Assembly (NCBI RefSeq): GCF_002795405.1
Contig: NZ_PHGZ01000028.1
Coordinates: 1 to 61,485, forward strand
Origin: Caviibacterium pharyngocola
Lineage (GTDB): Bacteria > Pseudomonadota > Gammaproteobacteria > Enterobacterales > Pasteurellaceae
Reading direction: 5' to 3'
Length of the DNA stretch: 61,485 nt
Shown: positions 18,203 to 26,654 of the stretch, in pieces
Position numbering within the stretch: position 1 is the stretch's first letter
How the letters are laid out: each line of letters starts with the position of its first letter
The notes under the pieces: model-generated
The model's input: only the letters and a program-made list of their open reading frames with translations
The model's database searches: none
Told to the model about the DNA's origin: nothing
Made by a program: the position numbers and the translations under genes

Positions 18203-18235
18203 AAAAATCCCGATAGTTATTTATCGGGATTTTTT
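18203..18235. terminator. Bidirectional terminator after portal gene Q
   Basis: AATCCCGATA and TATCGGGATT with T-runs on both sides. It ends the leftward terminase-portal operon on the minus strand and could end the antisense RNA on the plus strand. Confidence 0.85.
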
Positions 18236-18245
18236 ATAAGTGCAG

Positions 18246-19253
18246 TTATTTTTCACTCAATAATTCATAAGGCATAAATTCAATAACCCTTTCACCGACC
18301 CAGTGATTAATCTCTTCCAGTCGTTGTTGCAATGGTTTAATTTCATTGATAAAAAACACTTTACCGGCTTTTTCTACGTCACCAAAACCGCCTGTATTGG
18401 TCGGAATAATGCCCATTAATTGCGGTGGGACACGATGCGCAGCGAGAATATCATCACGGCTGGTGTTTTTGATATTGATAAATTCATCTTTTGCGACCAC
18501 ATCCGACAAAGGAATAACCTGTAAACCGTCTTTTTTACCGTTTGGCGAGTGGATAAACAGATTTTTAAAATTGCCCTTACCTTTGGCTTGTCTTAACTGA
18601 TCTTTGATTTTTTCTACATCGTCATCATTCTGCATCGGGTCGGTTAAATATAAAATTGCGCCGGCGTGTGCGCCGTTCTGATAATATTTTCTGCGGAACA
18701 AAGTCGCACTTTCATTTAAAAATGCCGACTGCAGAGAAGAAAAATAATCGGGTAAGCCGTAGATTTCCTGATTAATATCCGGACTAATTAAATGAAAAAT
18801 ACTGTCTTTATCAAATTGATGTTCATTTAATCCGTTAGCGATTTGATAATAAATCCCTTGCTCAACACCTTTGCGCATATATTTTGCCAACGGTGCGGTA
18901 AGTTTGACGGTTTTATCCCAAAGGTTAACGGTTTTTTCAAGATAACCGTTACCAAAAATCAGATAGTCATTCACCAGTTTTTCAAGTTCCGTGCGTGGTA
19001 AAAGTGCGGTGGTTTTACAGGTGGAAAGTAGAATATTTTTCTTCACAGTGATCGCACTTTGGTGATGTGCCGTGCTACGAAACGCCCGTGCCAAGCCGTT
19101 AAAATCTACCGGTGGCGAATAATATTTCTGATACATCAACACGCTTTCGAAATAACTTAAAATATCCGCTCCGTCCAATACCGGCACAGGGTCGCCAAAG
19201 GTGAAAGAAAGTGCGGTTGTTTTTTGTGGAGTTTTTTGTTTTTTACTCATCAT
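18246..19253 (-). CDS. Q: Phage portal protein (P2 gpQ family)
   Basis: Protein of 335 residues, close to P2 gpQ (344). It forms the dodecameric portal through which DNA enters the capsid. Family features include FGDPVPVLDGADILSYFES near the N-terminus, YLIFGNGYLEK, a LISPDINQEIYGLPDYFSSLQSA block and RVPPQLMGIIPTNTGGFGD in the C-terminal half. It is transcribed leftward after terminase P, 6 bp apart, as in P2. Two uptake signals lie inside the gene. Confidence 0.96.
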   Translation of the reverse strand: MMSKKQKTPQKTTALSFTFGDPVPVLDGADILSYFESVLMYQKYYSPPVDFNGLARAFRSTAHHQSAITVKKNILLSTCKTTALLPRTELEKLVNDYLIFGNGYLEKTVNLWDKTVKLTAPLAKYMRKGVEQGIYYQIANGLNEHQFDKDSIFHLISPDINQEIYGLPDYFSSLQSAFLNESATLFRRKYYQNGAHAGAILYLTDPMQNDDDVEKIKDQLRQAKGKGNFKNLFIHSPNGKKDGLQVIPLSDVVAKDEFINIKNTSRDDILAAHRVPPQLMGIIPTNTGGFGDVEKAGKVFFINEIKPLQQRLEEINHWVGERVIEFMPYELLSEK

Positions 19254-19259
19254 TTTTTC

Positions 19260-21008
19260 CTATTCAAAAGTAAATACGCTGGATTGGCTACGATTGTTAC
19301 CGCCCCCGTAGTTTTCATTTAAAATACAGTGCATAATTGCCCACGCCAAATCGCCGTGACTGGCATCTTGCGAACGGTCGGAAACATAGGTCATTTGTCG
19401 CCCTGTTCGGGTAGCTTGGCGTTTTATGGTCATAAAGCTGTTGATAATCTCTTTGCCGTCAAATTTTAAACGGCGTTTTTGAACTAAATTTAAAGTTTTC
19501 AGCACCATTTCATTTTTTAAATTCAGGTCATAAGTCAGACCGACCGCAGACGGAAAGAATTTCTTCACCAACTGATAAACCCCGTCGCCCATACCGGTGC
19601 GGTCAACGGTGATTTTGGTCACATTGTAGTTTTGGCAATACTGTTTGATTTTTTCCGCCTGTTTCTCATAATCTAAGCCGTGAAAGGTCTCATTATGTAA
19701 TACCCGAAAATCACCGCCCTCTACTCTTGGCGGCGCAACAATGGCAAGGGCGGCACGGTCGCCGGTATATGCCGGGTCGTAACCAATCCATACTTCACGA
19801 TTACCGAAAGGGCGAATATAAAAAGGCTTAAAGTCCAACCATTCTTCATAAGAGTCCACTTGACAGGCTTGTAAATCGGCGAATTTAAAAATACTGCTGT
19901 TATCATCGGCAAACTGACACATAAACAGCTGTTCAAATTCTTCCGTCGAGTTTTCAAAACGCAATTCTTCAATATCGAATAAATCGCAACCGCCATTTTC
20001 CGCATCATAAATATTTACAATCTGTTTCCAGTGACGGTCTGCGCACAGTTTGCCGTTTTGCAAATTCTTATGACTAATATCAAATTCCGCTTTGTCCGCT
20101 GCGGCACGGCGTTTATTAAATAACTCGCCTGACCAAAATTGATAGGCTTCAGACGCTTTAGTTGTCGGCGTGGAAAAATAGGTTTGACGATATTGTTTTT
20201 GAGATGCCATAGCACTTGCCACTTTGCGCATTTCGCCAAATTTCGGCACCCAAAAATATTCGTCAAAATATAAATTGCCGTGATAAGACTGCGCTGTTGC
20301 CGAGTTCGTACCGAGAAAAATCAACTCCGCTCCATTGGGTAACAGAATAGTTTCGCCTTTTAGCTCAAGGTCGGCTTTTTCTTTGGCGTAAGCGGTGATA
20401 TAAGAACGGAACTGCAACGCTTGTTTTTTACTGGCGGATAAAAAGATTTGATTGCGCCCGGTTTTTAGTGCATCCACAAAGGCTTCACGAGCAAAATAAT
20501 AAGTCGCACCAATCTGACGGCTTTTGAGAATTTCCCGAATACGATGTTTCAGACCGGCGTCATACCAATGACGTTGATATTGGAAAATGCCGTCAAAAAA
20601 ACCGTTAATTAGTTTTTCTTCTTGCTCCGGGTCAATCGGATTTTTATCACGGTATTTGCGTTCTGCGGTGTAGCGTTTATCCAGTTTCGGATTTAAATCC
20701 CGTTCATTACCGCCGCCATTGCTGTATTTTTTAATTCGTGCCATTTTTTCCATTTGGCGACCGAGCAAATCAATTTCCTTAAAATCCTGACCTGTTTTTT
20801 GCTCCTTCATAATAAGCAAACTCAAACGAGCCTCTAACGTTGCCTCAACCTGTCCGACAGGGGCTACATCGTCCCATTTTTCCCTATCTTTCCAACTGGA
20901 AACCGTAGAAACAGGTAAATTCAATTTATCGGCAATATCCGTCACGCGCCAACCGGCAAAGTAAAGCAAACGGCTTTCACGCTTATTATCTAAAGTGATT
21001 TCTGTCAT
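19260..21008 (-). CDS. P: Terminase large (ATPase) subunit (P2 gpP family)
   Basis: Protein of 582 residues. It packages DNA into the prohead by ATP hydrolysis and cuts at cos with gpM. The N-terminal helix-turn-helix (LLYFAGWRVTDIADKLNLPVSTVSSWKDREKW, residues 13-45) is typical of gpP. The Walker-like region is around KSRQIGATYYFAREA (about residue 165), and acidic nuclease residues lie in VWIGYDPAYTGDRAAL. It is the first gene of the leftward operon with Q and divergent from the scaffold gene. Confidence 0.96.
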   Translation of the reverse strand: MTEITLDNKRESRLLYFAGWRVTDIADKLNLPVSTVSSWKDREKWDDVAPVGQVEATLEARLSLLIMKEQKTGQDFKEIDLLGRQMEKMARIKKYSNGGGNERDLNPKLDKRYTAERKYRDKNPIDPEQEEKLINGFFDGIFQYQRHWYDAGLKHRIREILKSRQIGATYYFAREAFVDALKTGRNQIFLSASKKQALQFRSYITAYAKEKADLELKGETILLPNGAELIFLGTNSATAQSYHGNLYFDEYFWVPKFGEMRKVASAMASQKQYRQTYFSTPTTKASEAYQFWSGELFNKRRAAADKAEFDISHKNLQNGKLCADRHWKQIVNIYDAENGGCDLFDIEELRFENSTEEFEQLFMCQFADDNSSIFKFADLQACQVDSYEEWLDFKPFYIRPFGNREVWIGYDPAYTGDRAALAIVAPPRVEGGDFRVLHNETFHGLDYEKQAEKIKQYCQNYNVTKITVDRTGMGDGVYQLVKKFFPSAVGLTYDLNLKNEMVLKTLNLVQKRRLKFDGKEIINSFMTIKRQATRTGRQMTYVSDRSQDASHGDLAWAIMHCILNENYGGGNNRSQSSVFTFE

Positions 21009-21182
21009 TTTTATTCCTTATTTCGATTAACCGCATAATAAGGAACAGCAAGAAAAGTTGATTGTGATGTCGGTTGTTATGGCGTTTTTCACAATGGCGA
21101 GGAAATGACAAGACAAAATAACTTGCGCAATATGGGAGCAATTTTTAAGGCTTTAATATCAGGTGCTAACAGGATAAGTAAA

Positions 21183-22028
21183 ATGGAAAAAGAAAACGCC
21201 AAAAAATACAAATCAAAATGGTTTGTCGTCGCGCAAGAAGGTGCAACAACAGACGGTCGTAATATCGCCCGTGCTTGGATTGAACAAATGGCGGAAAGCT
21301 ACAATCCGAAAACCTACGGCGCACGCATCAATATTGACCATATTAAATTTTGGGCATATCGCAAAGACGAACCGCACTCACAATGCTACGGTGATGTCAT
21401 TGCATTAAAAACCGCAGAAACCGAAGACGGCAAATTGCAATTATTAGCACAAATTGACCCGACAGATGCCCTGATTGAATTAAACAAAAACCGTCAAAAA
21501 GTTTATACATCAATCGAAGTGGATCCGAATTTCAGCGATAGCGGCAAAGCCTATTTAGTGGGCTTAGCAGTCACGGACAATCCGGCAAGCCTAGGAACGG
21601 AAATGTTACAGTTCGCCGCAAGCGCACAAGCTAACCCATTCACCGCACGCAAACAAAAAGCAGAAAATTTATTCACCGCATCCGTTGAAACGGTTTTAGA
21701 GTTTGAAGAACAACAAACCGAACCGAAAGAAAGCATTTTCAGCAAAGTCGCAGCATTGTTAGGACGTAAAGATAAGCAAGATGACGCACGTTTTGCCGAC
21801 CAATCCAGCGCCATTGCACTTTTATCGGAACACGTCAAAGATTTAGGCGAAGAAAACACCGCACTTTCTCAAGAAAATGCCGAATTGAAAACCAAGTTTG
21901 CAGAACTTGAAAGCCAAGTATCAGCGGTGCAATCAAAGCTGAATCAACTGGAAAGCGAGCCTAAACCCGAATACCGTCAACGCCCGTTGGTGACTGGTGA
22001 AAGTGTTGATAACGGTCGTTTCTTTTAA
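21183..22028 (+). CDS. O: Capsid scaffolding protein/protease (P2 gpO family)
   Basis: Protein of 281 residues from ATG 21183, which is preceded by AGGA and gives the family's usual start close to KSKWFVVAQEGATTDGR; a longer frame from 21105 is less likely. The N-terminal half is the serine protease: a His in RINIDHIKFW, a Ser in KVYTSIEVDPNFS, and LVGLAVTDNPASLGTE. The C-terminal half is a coiled-coil scaffold (about residues 215-265). It guides assembly of gpN and then processes capsid proteins. It heads the rightward capsid operon O-N-M-L. Confidence 0.93.
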   Translation: MEKENAKKYKSKWFVVAQEGATTDGRNIARAWIEQMAESYNPKTYGARINIDHIKFWAYRKDEPHSQCYGDVIALKTAETEDGKLQLLAQIDPTDALIELNKNRQKVYTSIEVDPNFSDSGKAYLVGLAVTDNPASLGTEMLQFAASAQANPFTARKQKAENLFTASVETVLEFEEQQTEPKESIFSKVAALLGRKDKQDDARFADQSSAIALLSEHVKDLGEENTALSQENAELKTKFAELESQVSAVQSKLNQLESEPKPEYRQRPLVTGESVDNGRFF

Positions 22029-22047
22029 TTAGTCAAGGAATTTACAT

Positions 22048-23073
22048 ATGAAAAAAACAACAGAGATTGCAGTAAAACAATATTTACAAGGCATTTCACA
22101 AGATAACGGTGCGGATTTTGCCCGAATTTCCAACGGCGGTAAATTTACCGTTGAACCTTCCGTGCAACAACGCTTAGAAAATGCAGTGCAAGAAAGTTCC
22201 GATTTTCTCAAAATGATCAACATTATTCCGGTGGATGAAGCGCAAGGCGAAAGCCTAGGTTTAGGCGTTGCAGGTACCATTGCCGGCACAACGGACACCA
22301 ATGTACAAGGTCGTAAAACCCAAGATATTCATAGCCTAACCGCTATTCCTTATCACTGCCAACAAATCAACTACGACACTCATTTGAAATATGCCACGTT
22401 AGATATGTGGGCGAAATTCCCTGATTTTGCGAAACGCATCGGCACACTCAAAGCCGAGCGTATGGCATTAGACCGCATTATGATCGGCTTTAACGGTACA
22501 AGCCGAGCAGCAACATCCAACCGTGTAACTAATCCATTACTCCAAGATGTCGCTGTGGGTTGGTTGAAAAAAATCGAAGACAACGCTGCCAAACGTGTAA
22601 TGAAAGAAGAAACACAAGGTTCAGGCAAAATTGAAGTCGGTAAAGGCAAAACCTACAAAAATCTTGACGCCCTTGTGTTCTCGGCTGTGAGTGATTTAAT
22701 CGCACCGCAATTCCAAGATGACACAAAATTAGTGGCAATTATGAGCCGTGATCTCTTGGCAGATAAATACTTCCCATTATTCAACCAAGAAAAACCAAGC
22801 GAACAAATCGCCGGTGATGTGATTGTCAGTTCAAAACGAGTTGGCGGATTACAAGCTGTTCAAGCTCCATTTGTGCCGAAAGGAACAATCTTAATCACCC
22901 GTCTTGATAACTTGTCTATCTATTATCAAGCCGGCGCAATGCGCCGCACCTTAAAAGACAACGCAGAATATGACCGCTACGAAGACTATACATCATCTAA
23001 CGATGATTTCGTCGTAGAAAACTATGAAAGCGTTGCCTTATTGAAAAATATTGAAATGGTTGAAAGCGCATAG
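22048..23073 (+). CDS. N: Major capsid protein (P2 gpN family)
   Basis: Protein of 341 residues. Recognisable gpN segments include FTVEPSVQQRLENAVQESSDFLKMINI near the N-terminus, GRKTQDIHSLTAIPYHCQQINYDTHL, and RRTLKDNAEYDRYEDYTSSNDDFVVEN at the end. It builds the icosahedral shell and is normally trimmed at its N-terminus by gpO. An AAGGAATTT ribosome site precedes the start; it follows O by 19 bp. Confidence 0.96.
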   Translation: MKKTTEIAVKQYLQGISQDNGADFARISNGGKFTVEPSVQQRLENAVQESSDFLKMINIIPVDEAQGESLGLGVAGTIAGTTDTNVQGRKTQDIHSLTAIPYHCQQINYDTHLKYATLDMWAKFPDFAKRIGTLKAERMALDRIMIGFNGTSRAATSNRVTNPLLQDVAVGWLKKIEDNAAKRVMKEETQGSGKIEVGKGKTYKNLDALVFSAVSDLIAPQFQDDTKLVAIMSRDLLADKYFPLFNQEKPSEQIAGDVIVSSKRVGGLQAVQAPFVPKGTILITRLDNLSIYYQAGAMRRTLKDNAEYDRYEDYTSSNDDFVVENYESVALLKNIEMVESA

Positions 23074-23083
23074 GCGGTAATTT

Positions 23084-23836
23084 ATGCGACCGACAAAACG
23101 CCATTTTCTTGAAGTTTCCGCAGCTGAGGCGCACGCAGCGGAAACCGAAGCCTTAGACGGCTTTAACGAATACGAAAAAATGCTGTATTTATTAGGTCGC
23201 CACAAAAAAGACCTAAAAAATATTCAGTCTATGGAGCAAAAGGCAGAATTTAAAAAGAAAATTCTGCCGGATTATCTGCCTTGGATTGAAAGTGCGTTAA
23301 GTCAGGGCAACGGCAAACAAGACAATGTTTTAATGACGTGGCTGATTTGGGCGATTGACAGTGAGCAGTATCATCTCGCCTTAGAAATCGCCGAATATGC
23401 CATTCATCAAGGCTTAGTTTTGCCGGAAAATTTTGACCGCACTTTATGTTCCGCCGTGGCAGAAGAATTTGCCGATAAAGCCAAAATTGCGCAAAAACTC
23501 AACCGCCCTTTTGAAGTGGCTTACTTGGAAAAAGTGGCGCAGTTGACGGATGAACAGGATATGCCGGATGAAAGCCGCGCAAGACTTTATCGGGAATTGG
23601 GCTTGCTCAAAATGACGAGCGATCCGGAACAAGGTTTAGCCTATTTAGAACGAGCGTTAGAACTGAATTTAAATATCGGGGTGCAAGGTGATGTCAAAAA
23701 ACTGCGTAAACAGTTAGAAAAAGACGAGCCGAAAGCGGAAGACAATCTAACAACAGAGCAAAGCGCAGCACGCCAAGCAGGGCGGAAAGTAACGGCTTTT
23801 TGCCTACTTATTTTCCCCACCCTGCTTTTTTATTAG
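23084..23836 (+). CDS. M: Terminase small subunit (P2 gpM family)
   Basis: Protein of 250 residues. It recognises cos DNA and works with gpP. The NEYEKMLYLLGRHKKDLKNIQS segment and the NVLMTWLIWAIDSEQYHLALEIAEYAI region match gpM-type endonuclease subunits. The C-terminal third contains TPR-like helices (ARLYRELGLLKM, AYLERALELNLN). A 15-bp tandem repeat spans the stop codon. It lies 10 bp after N. Confidence 0.93.
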   Translation: MRPTKRHFLEVSAAEAHAAETEALDGFNEYEKMLYLLGRHKKDLKNIQSMEQKAEFKKKILPDYLPWIESALSQGNGKQDNVLMTWLIWAIDSEQYHLALEIAEYAIHQGLVLPENFDRTLCSAVAEEFADKAKIAQKLNRPFEVAYLEKVAQLTDEQDMPDESRARLYRELGLLKMTSDPEQGLAYLERALELNLNIGVQGDVKKLRKQLEKDEPKAEDNLTTEQSAARQAGRKVTAFCLLIFPTLLFY

Positions 23837-23868
23837 AGGCTTTTTTATTAGAGGCTTTTTTATTAGGG
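23824..23868 (+). repeat. 15-bp tandem repeat across the end of gene M
   Basis: GCTTTTTTATTAGAG is present at 23824-23838 and 23839-23853, with a third, degenerate copy from 23854. The gene M stop codon lies in the first unit. It probably arose by slippage and leaves the reading frame intact. Confidence 0.8.
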
Positions 23869-23875
23869 ATAAAAA

Positions 23876-24388
23876 ATGACAGGCACAATCGCTATTAACA
23901 AAGTTAAAAATTATGTAATGGATGATTTGAAACGCCAAGCGAATGACCAAGCATTAAATGATGAAATTATAGGAAATGATGGTTTTTTCCCGGCGATTTC
24001 ATTGCTTAATGTTCGCAATGCGATGCGTCTAGACGGCACAATCACCAATGAACGGCTAAAAATGGCGGTCATTGAGGCAATGGCGACGGTTAACCATAAT
24101 TTAAAACCCTATAAAGATCGTATCCGGTCCGGCAATGCATTTACATTAGAAGAGCTGGAAGACGAACAAATCAACGGCGAAAGTATCACAATCCAGCGTT
24201 ATAAACGGGCGGTTTATTGCCTTGCTTGTGCCAATTTACAAGAGCGTTACCGCTCTTACGACAGCACAAAAAACGGCGCAGAAAAAGCGCAAGAATTTGA
24301 AAATAGCGTGGACGATTTACGCCGAGATGCATTTTTTGCCATTCGGGATATTTTGGGCAAAGGGCGAATCAACGTGGAATTAATCTAA
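23876..24388 (+). CDS. L: Head completion/stabilisation protein (P2 gpL family)
   Basis: Protein of 170 residues with the family pattern GFFPAISLLNVRNAMRLDGTITNERLKMAVIEAM and YKRAVYCLACANLQERYRSYD, followed by RRDAFFAIRDILGKGR. It fills and stabilises DNA-packed heads before tail joining. It has an AGGGAT ribosome site, and its stop overlaps the start of gene X by one base. Confidence 0.93.
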   Translation: MTGTIAINKVKNYVMDDLKRQANDQALNDEIIGNDGFFPAISLLNVRNAMRLDGTITNERLKMAVIEAMATVNHNLKPYKDRIRSGNAFTLEELEDEQINGESITIQRYKRAVYCLACANLQERYRSYDSTKNGAEKAQEFENSVDDLRRDAFFAIRDILGKGRINVELI

Positions 24389-24603
24389 TGTCAAGAACAG
24401 TTTACGCCCAACAAAACGATAATCTTGATACCATTGTGTATCGCTATTTCGGAAGCACTTTAGGTCTTGTCGAACAGGTCTTAGAACTTAATCCGCGATT
24501 AGCCGGTCAGCCCATATTGGAACTGGGAACAGCCGTGATTTTACCTAGCCTAGATGACATTCAACCGACCACCGATAAATCAACATTAAATCTATGGGAT
24601 TAA
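24388..24603 (+). CDS. X: Tail protein X, LysM-like
   Basis: Protein of 71 residues. YAQQNDNLDTIVYRYFGSTLGLVEQVLELNPRLAG followed by LELGTAVILPS is the phage tail X pattern, a short LysM-type fold. It is thought to aid tail assembly or contact with peptidoglycan. It is translationally coupled to gene L and overlaps the holin frame. Confidence 0.9.
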   Translation: MSRTVYAQQNDNLDTIVYRYFGSTLGLVEQVLELNPRLAGQPILELGTAVILPSLDDIQPTTDKSTLNLWD

Positions 24604-24824
24604 GATTAAAGATGTTTAGAAACAGTGAAAGCACCAACGCTTATTTAGGGTCGATCATTGCCTTTTTTAGTGGATTGAATCTATCGGATTGGGCATCGGT
24701 ATTGGGTATTTTATTCGGTTTATTCACCGTACTGATCAACTGGTATTACAAACACAAAGAAATGAAATTAAAAGAAACCGCACTTAAAGCAAAATTAAAT
24801 TTACAAGGATTAGACAATGAGTAA
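24594..24824 (+). CDS. Phage holin
   Basis: Protein of 76 residues (70 if translation starts at the second ATG, 24612). It has two hydrophobic stretches, about residues 16-29 (TNAYLGSIIAFFSGL) and 34-51 (WASVLGILFGLFTVLINW), then a basic, charged tail. This is the layout of a small class II holin, which makes the membrane lesions that time lysis. It lies immediately before the endolysin and overlaps both flanking genes. Confidence 0.8.
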   Translation: MGLRLKMFRNSESTNAYLGSIIAFFSGLNLSDWASVLGILFGLFTVLINWYYKHKEMKLKETALKAKLNLQGLDNE

Positions 24825-25377
24825 ATTAACCAAAATCACCACAGGCGCAGTCTGTGCAGTAGGTGCAATTATTGCCATTGTACAAACCGACTACACCGAT
24901 TTACGCATAAGTACAAAAGGCTTGGAAATTATCGGTAATGCCGAAGGTTGCCGACGCGATCCATATCGTTGTCCGTCCGATGTGTTAACCGTCGGCATCG
25001 GCTCAACGGAATATAGCGGTGAAAAAATCAACCCGAAAAAACGTTATACCGACAAAGAAATTGCCGACCGTTGGGCGAATGACTTACGCATTGCAGAACG
25101 CTGTGTCAATCGCTATGCCAACGGCGCAAAAATGCCCCAAGGCGCATTTGACAGCCTAACATCAATTACCTTTAACGTAGGCTGTAGCAAGCTCAAAGAC
25201 AGCACCCTATTTAAAATGGCGCGCCAAGGCTATAAACCTGAAATGTGTGATCAGTTTGGACGTTGGGTATATGCCGGCGGGAAAAAATTAAAAGGTTTGG
25301 AAAATCGCCGAAAAGAAGAAAGTAACCTATGTATGCAAGAGCAACAAACGCCGACACAATTTTTATGGAGGTGGTAA
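24817..25377 (+). CDS. SAR endolysin (GH24 lysozyme)
   Basis: Protein of 186 residues. Residues 8-23 form a weakly hydrophobic, Gly/Ala-rich signal-anchor-release segment. The catalytic triad follows the E-8-C-5-T spacing: Glu43 (NAEGC), Cys52 and Thr58 (DVLTVGIGST). It degrades peptidoglycan after release from the membrane. Extra cysteines at 13 and 45 suggest disulphide-controlled activation as in phage P1 Lyz. It overlaps the holin gene by 8 bp. Confidence 0.93.
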   Translation: MSKLTKITTGAVCAVGAIIAIVQTDYTDLRISTKGLEIIGNAEGCRRDPYRCPSDVLTVGIGSTEYSGEKINPKKRYTDKEIADRWANDLRIAERCVNRYANGAKMPQGAFDSLTSITFNVGCSKLKDSTLFKMARQGYKPEMCDQFGRWVYAGGKKLKGLENRRKEESNLCMQEQQTPTQFLWRW

Positions 25378-25824
25378 ATGTTAGAACGATTTTTTATTGG
25401 TGCGTTTGGCAAAGTGATGATTGGTACGGTCATTATGCTAGTCAGCATAAACGGCTATCTTTGCTTTGCTAACAAAGTCAAAGAGCAAAAACTCATTACT
25501 GCAGAACAAGCTATTGCCCAAGAAAAAGAAAATAACCGACAGCTTGCCAACCAATTAGACAACGCAAGACTGCAAATCAACCAATACCAAGCGCAAGTCA
25601 AAGCCTTACACGAAAACGTTTTAAATCAACTGCAACAAGCGGAGAACCGAACCAATGAAATCATTAATGAATTACAAACTGTTACCAGTTGGAGCAATCA
25701 GCCTGTGCCTAGTAATGTTAGCCGGTTGCTCAACAAGCGAAAAAGTGCGAATGATAACTCCCCTACCGCTCCTTTGCCCAACAGATCAACTGTGCCAAAT
25801 ACCGACGCTAAACATCAAAACTAA
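25378..25824 (+). CDS. Inner-membrane spanin (Rz-like)
   Basis: Protein of 148 residues. One N-terminal transmembrane helix (about residues 12-30) is followed by a long coiled coil rich in Gln and Asn (residues 35-105), the standard i-spanin plan. The start follows the endolysin stop directly with GGAGGTGG as the ribosome site. The Rz1-type gene lies largely within its 3' half in another frame. Together they fuse inner and outer membranes at lysis. Confidence 0.85.
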   Translation: MLERFFIGAFGKVMIGTVIMLVSINGYLCFANKVKEQKLITAEQAIAQEKENNRQLANQLDNARLQINQYQAQVKALHENVLNQLQQAENRTNEIINELQTVTSWSNQPVPSNVSRLLNKRKSANDNSPTAPLPNRSTVPNTDAKHQN

Positions 25825-25948
25825 CGGCGATTTGGTCACGGCATTGGATAGCAGTTTAAACGCCCTTGAACGTTGCGCCCTGAAAGAACGGGCATTAACC
25901 GACTGCATCGACAATTACAACCGCACTTTACAGGAGAAAAAAGAGTGA
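25655..25948 (+). CDS. Outer-membrane spanin lipoprotein (Rz1-like)
   Basis: Protein of 97 residues, nested in and extending beyond the Rz-like gene in another frame. The signal sequence ends in a lipobox (LVMLAGC, Cys25), so the mature lipoprotein begins CSTSEKVRMI; Pro-rich stretches follow, as in other o-spanins. The frame overlap and gene order are diagnostic of Rz/Rz1 pairs. Its stop overlaps the start of the DksA-like gene. Confidence 0.87.
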   Translation: MKSLMNYKLLPVGAISLCLVMLAGCSTSEKVRMITPLPLLCPTDQLCQIPTLNIKTNGDLVTALDSSLNALERCALKERALTDCIDNYNRTLQEKKE

Positions 25949-26163
25949 GTGATCAACTTGACCGCGCAAGCGAATTCGAAGAATTGGTGCGCCAACAATC
26001 CATTCAAAAACACCGCCTGAAAATGATTGATAAAAGCGCGGTCCGTTTTTGCATAGATTGTGAAGACGAATTACCGCCGCTCCGGCAACAAATGGGCTGT
26101 AATCGTTGCGTAAATTGCCAAACCATTATTGAACAGCGCCAACGTAATTATAAAAAAGGATAA
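25945..26163 (+). CDS. TraR/DksA-like zinc finger protein
   Basis: Protein of 72 residues with a GTG start at 25945, preceded by CAGGAGAAAA. The four-cysteine zinc finger CIDCEDELPPLRQQMGCNRCVNCQ (residues 35-58) matches the TraR/DksA family, with a short N-terminal helical region. Such small phage proteins bind RNA polymerase through the secondary channel and mimic DksA with ppGpp. It sits between the lysis genes and tail gene R, as in many P2-like phages. Confidence 0.85.
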   Translation: MSDQLDRASEFEELVRQQSIQKHRLKMIDKSAVRFCIDCEDELPPLRQQMGCNRCVNCQTIIEQRQRNYKKG

Positions 26164-26166
26164 GTT

Positions 26167-26652
26167 ATGCTAAAAGCCGAGTTAATCCGCAGTCTGCTAC
26201 AAAATACCTTACCGGATTTAAAAAACAATCCCGACAAGCTCGAAATCTATATCGATGACGGCTTAATTGTCGGCACGGGTGCGCATAGCGCATCTTATGA
26301 AATCCAATACACCTTAAACATCGTAGTAACCGACTTTAGCGGTTCGCCCGATATGATTTTTGCGCCCTTAATGGATTTCATTCGGAAAAATCAGCCCGAA
26401 CTAGTGGAAAACCCCGAACGCCGCAAAGACGGCTTTAAATTTATTGAGGATCCGAACAACCACGACAGCATCGATTTATCTATTTATCTCAAATTGACCG
26501 AACGCGTATTAGTCAAAGAAGAAAACGGCAAAAACATTATCAAACACCTAAACGAACCGACATTAAATGAATATCCCGATGTGACCCATTGGCAGTTGTT
26601 TGTCGGAAATGAATTGGTGAGAGAATGGAAAACGGACAATAAGGCGAATTAA
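26167..26652 (+). CDS. R: Tail completion protein (P2 gpR family)
   Basis: Protein of 161 residues. It begins with the pattern LKAELIRSLLQNTLPDLKNNPDKLEIYIDDG and contains YEIQYTLNIVVTDFSG, typical of gpR. It caps the tail tube at the head-proximal end with gpS. It lies 3 bp after the DksA-like gene and 2 bp before S. Confidence 0.9.
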   Translation: MLKAELIRSLLQNTLPDLKNNPDKLEIYIDDGLIVGTGAHSASYEIQYTLNIVVTDFSGSPDMIFAPLMDFIRKNQPELVENPERRKDGFKFIEDPNNHDSIDLSIYLKLTERVLVKEENGKNIIKHLNEPTLNEYPDVTHWQLFVGNELVREWKTDNKAN

Positions 26653-26654
26653 TT

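Larger units (their letters stand above)
17983..18235 (+). ncRNA. Candidate Sib-like antisense antitoxin RNA
   Basis: Predicted from the TTGACA-17-TAGTAT promoter at its left end and the terminator at 18203-18235. The RNA would begin with a hairpin (AGTGGAGCGG with CCGCCCCACT, 17986-18010) and would be complementary to the ribosome site and the whole coding sequence of the hydrophobic peptide on the other strand. The 3' end is uncertain; a shorter product is possible. The layout is that of the Sib/Ibs type I toxin-antitoxin loci of E. coli. It is inferred; no expression evidence is available. Confidence 0.5.

Noticed and set aside
21009-21104. Ogr-type late promoter sites (TTGT...ACAA) before gene O and before gene V
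   Set aside because: TTGTTAT-N10-ACA occurs in both regions, but the spacing is 13 rather than the P2-type 12, and no match appears before FI or T. Too weak to annotate.
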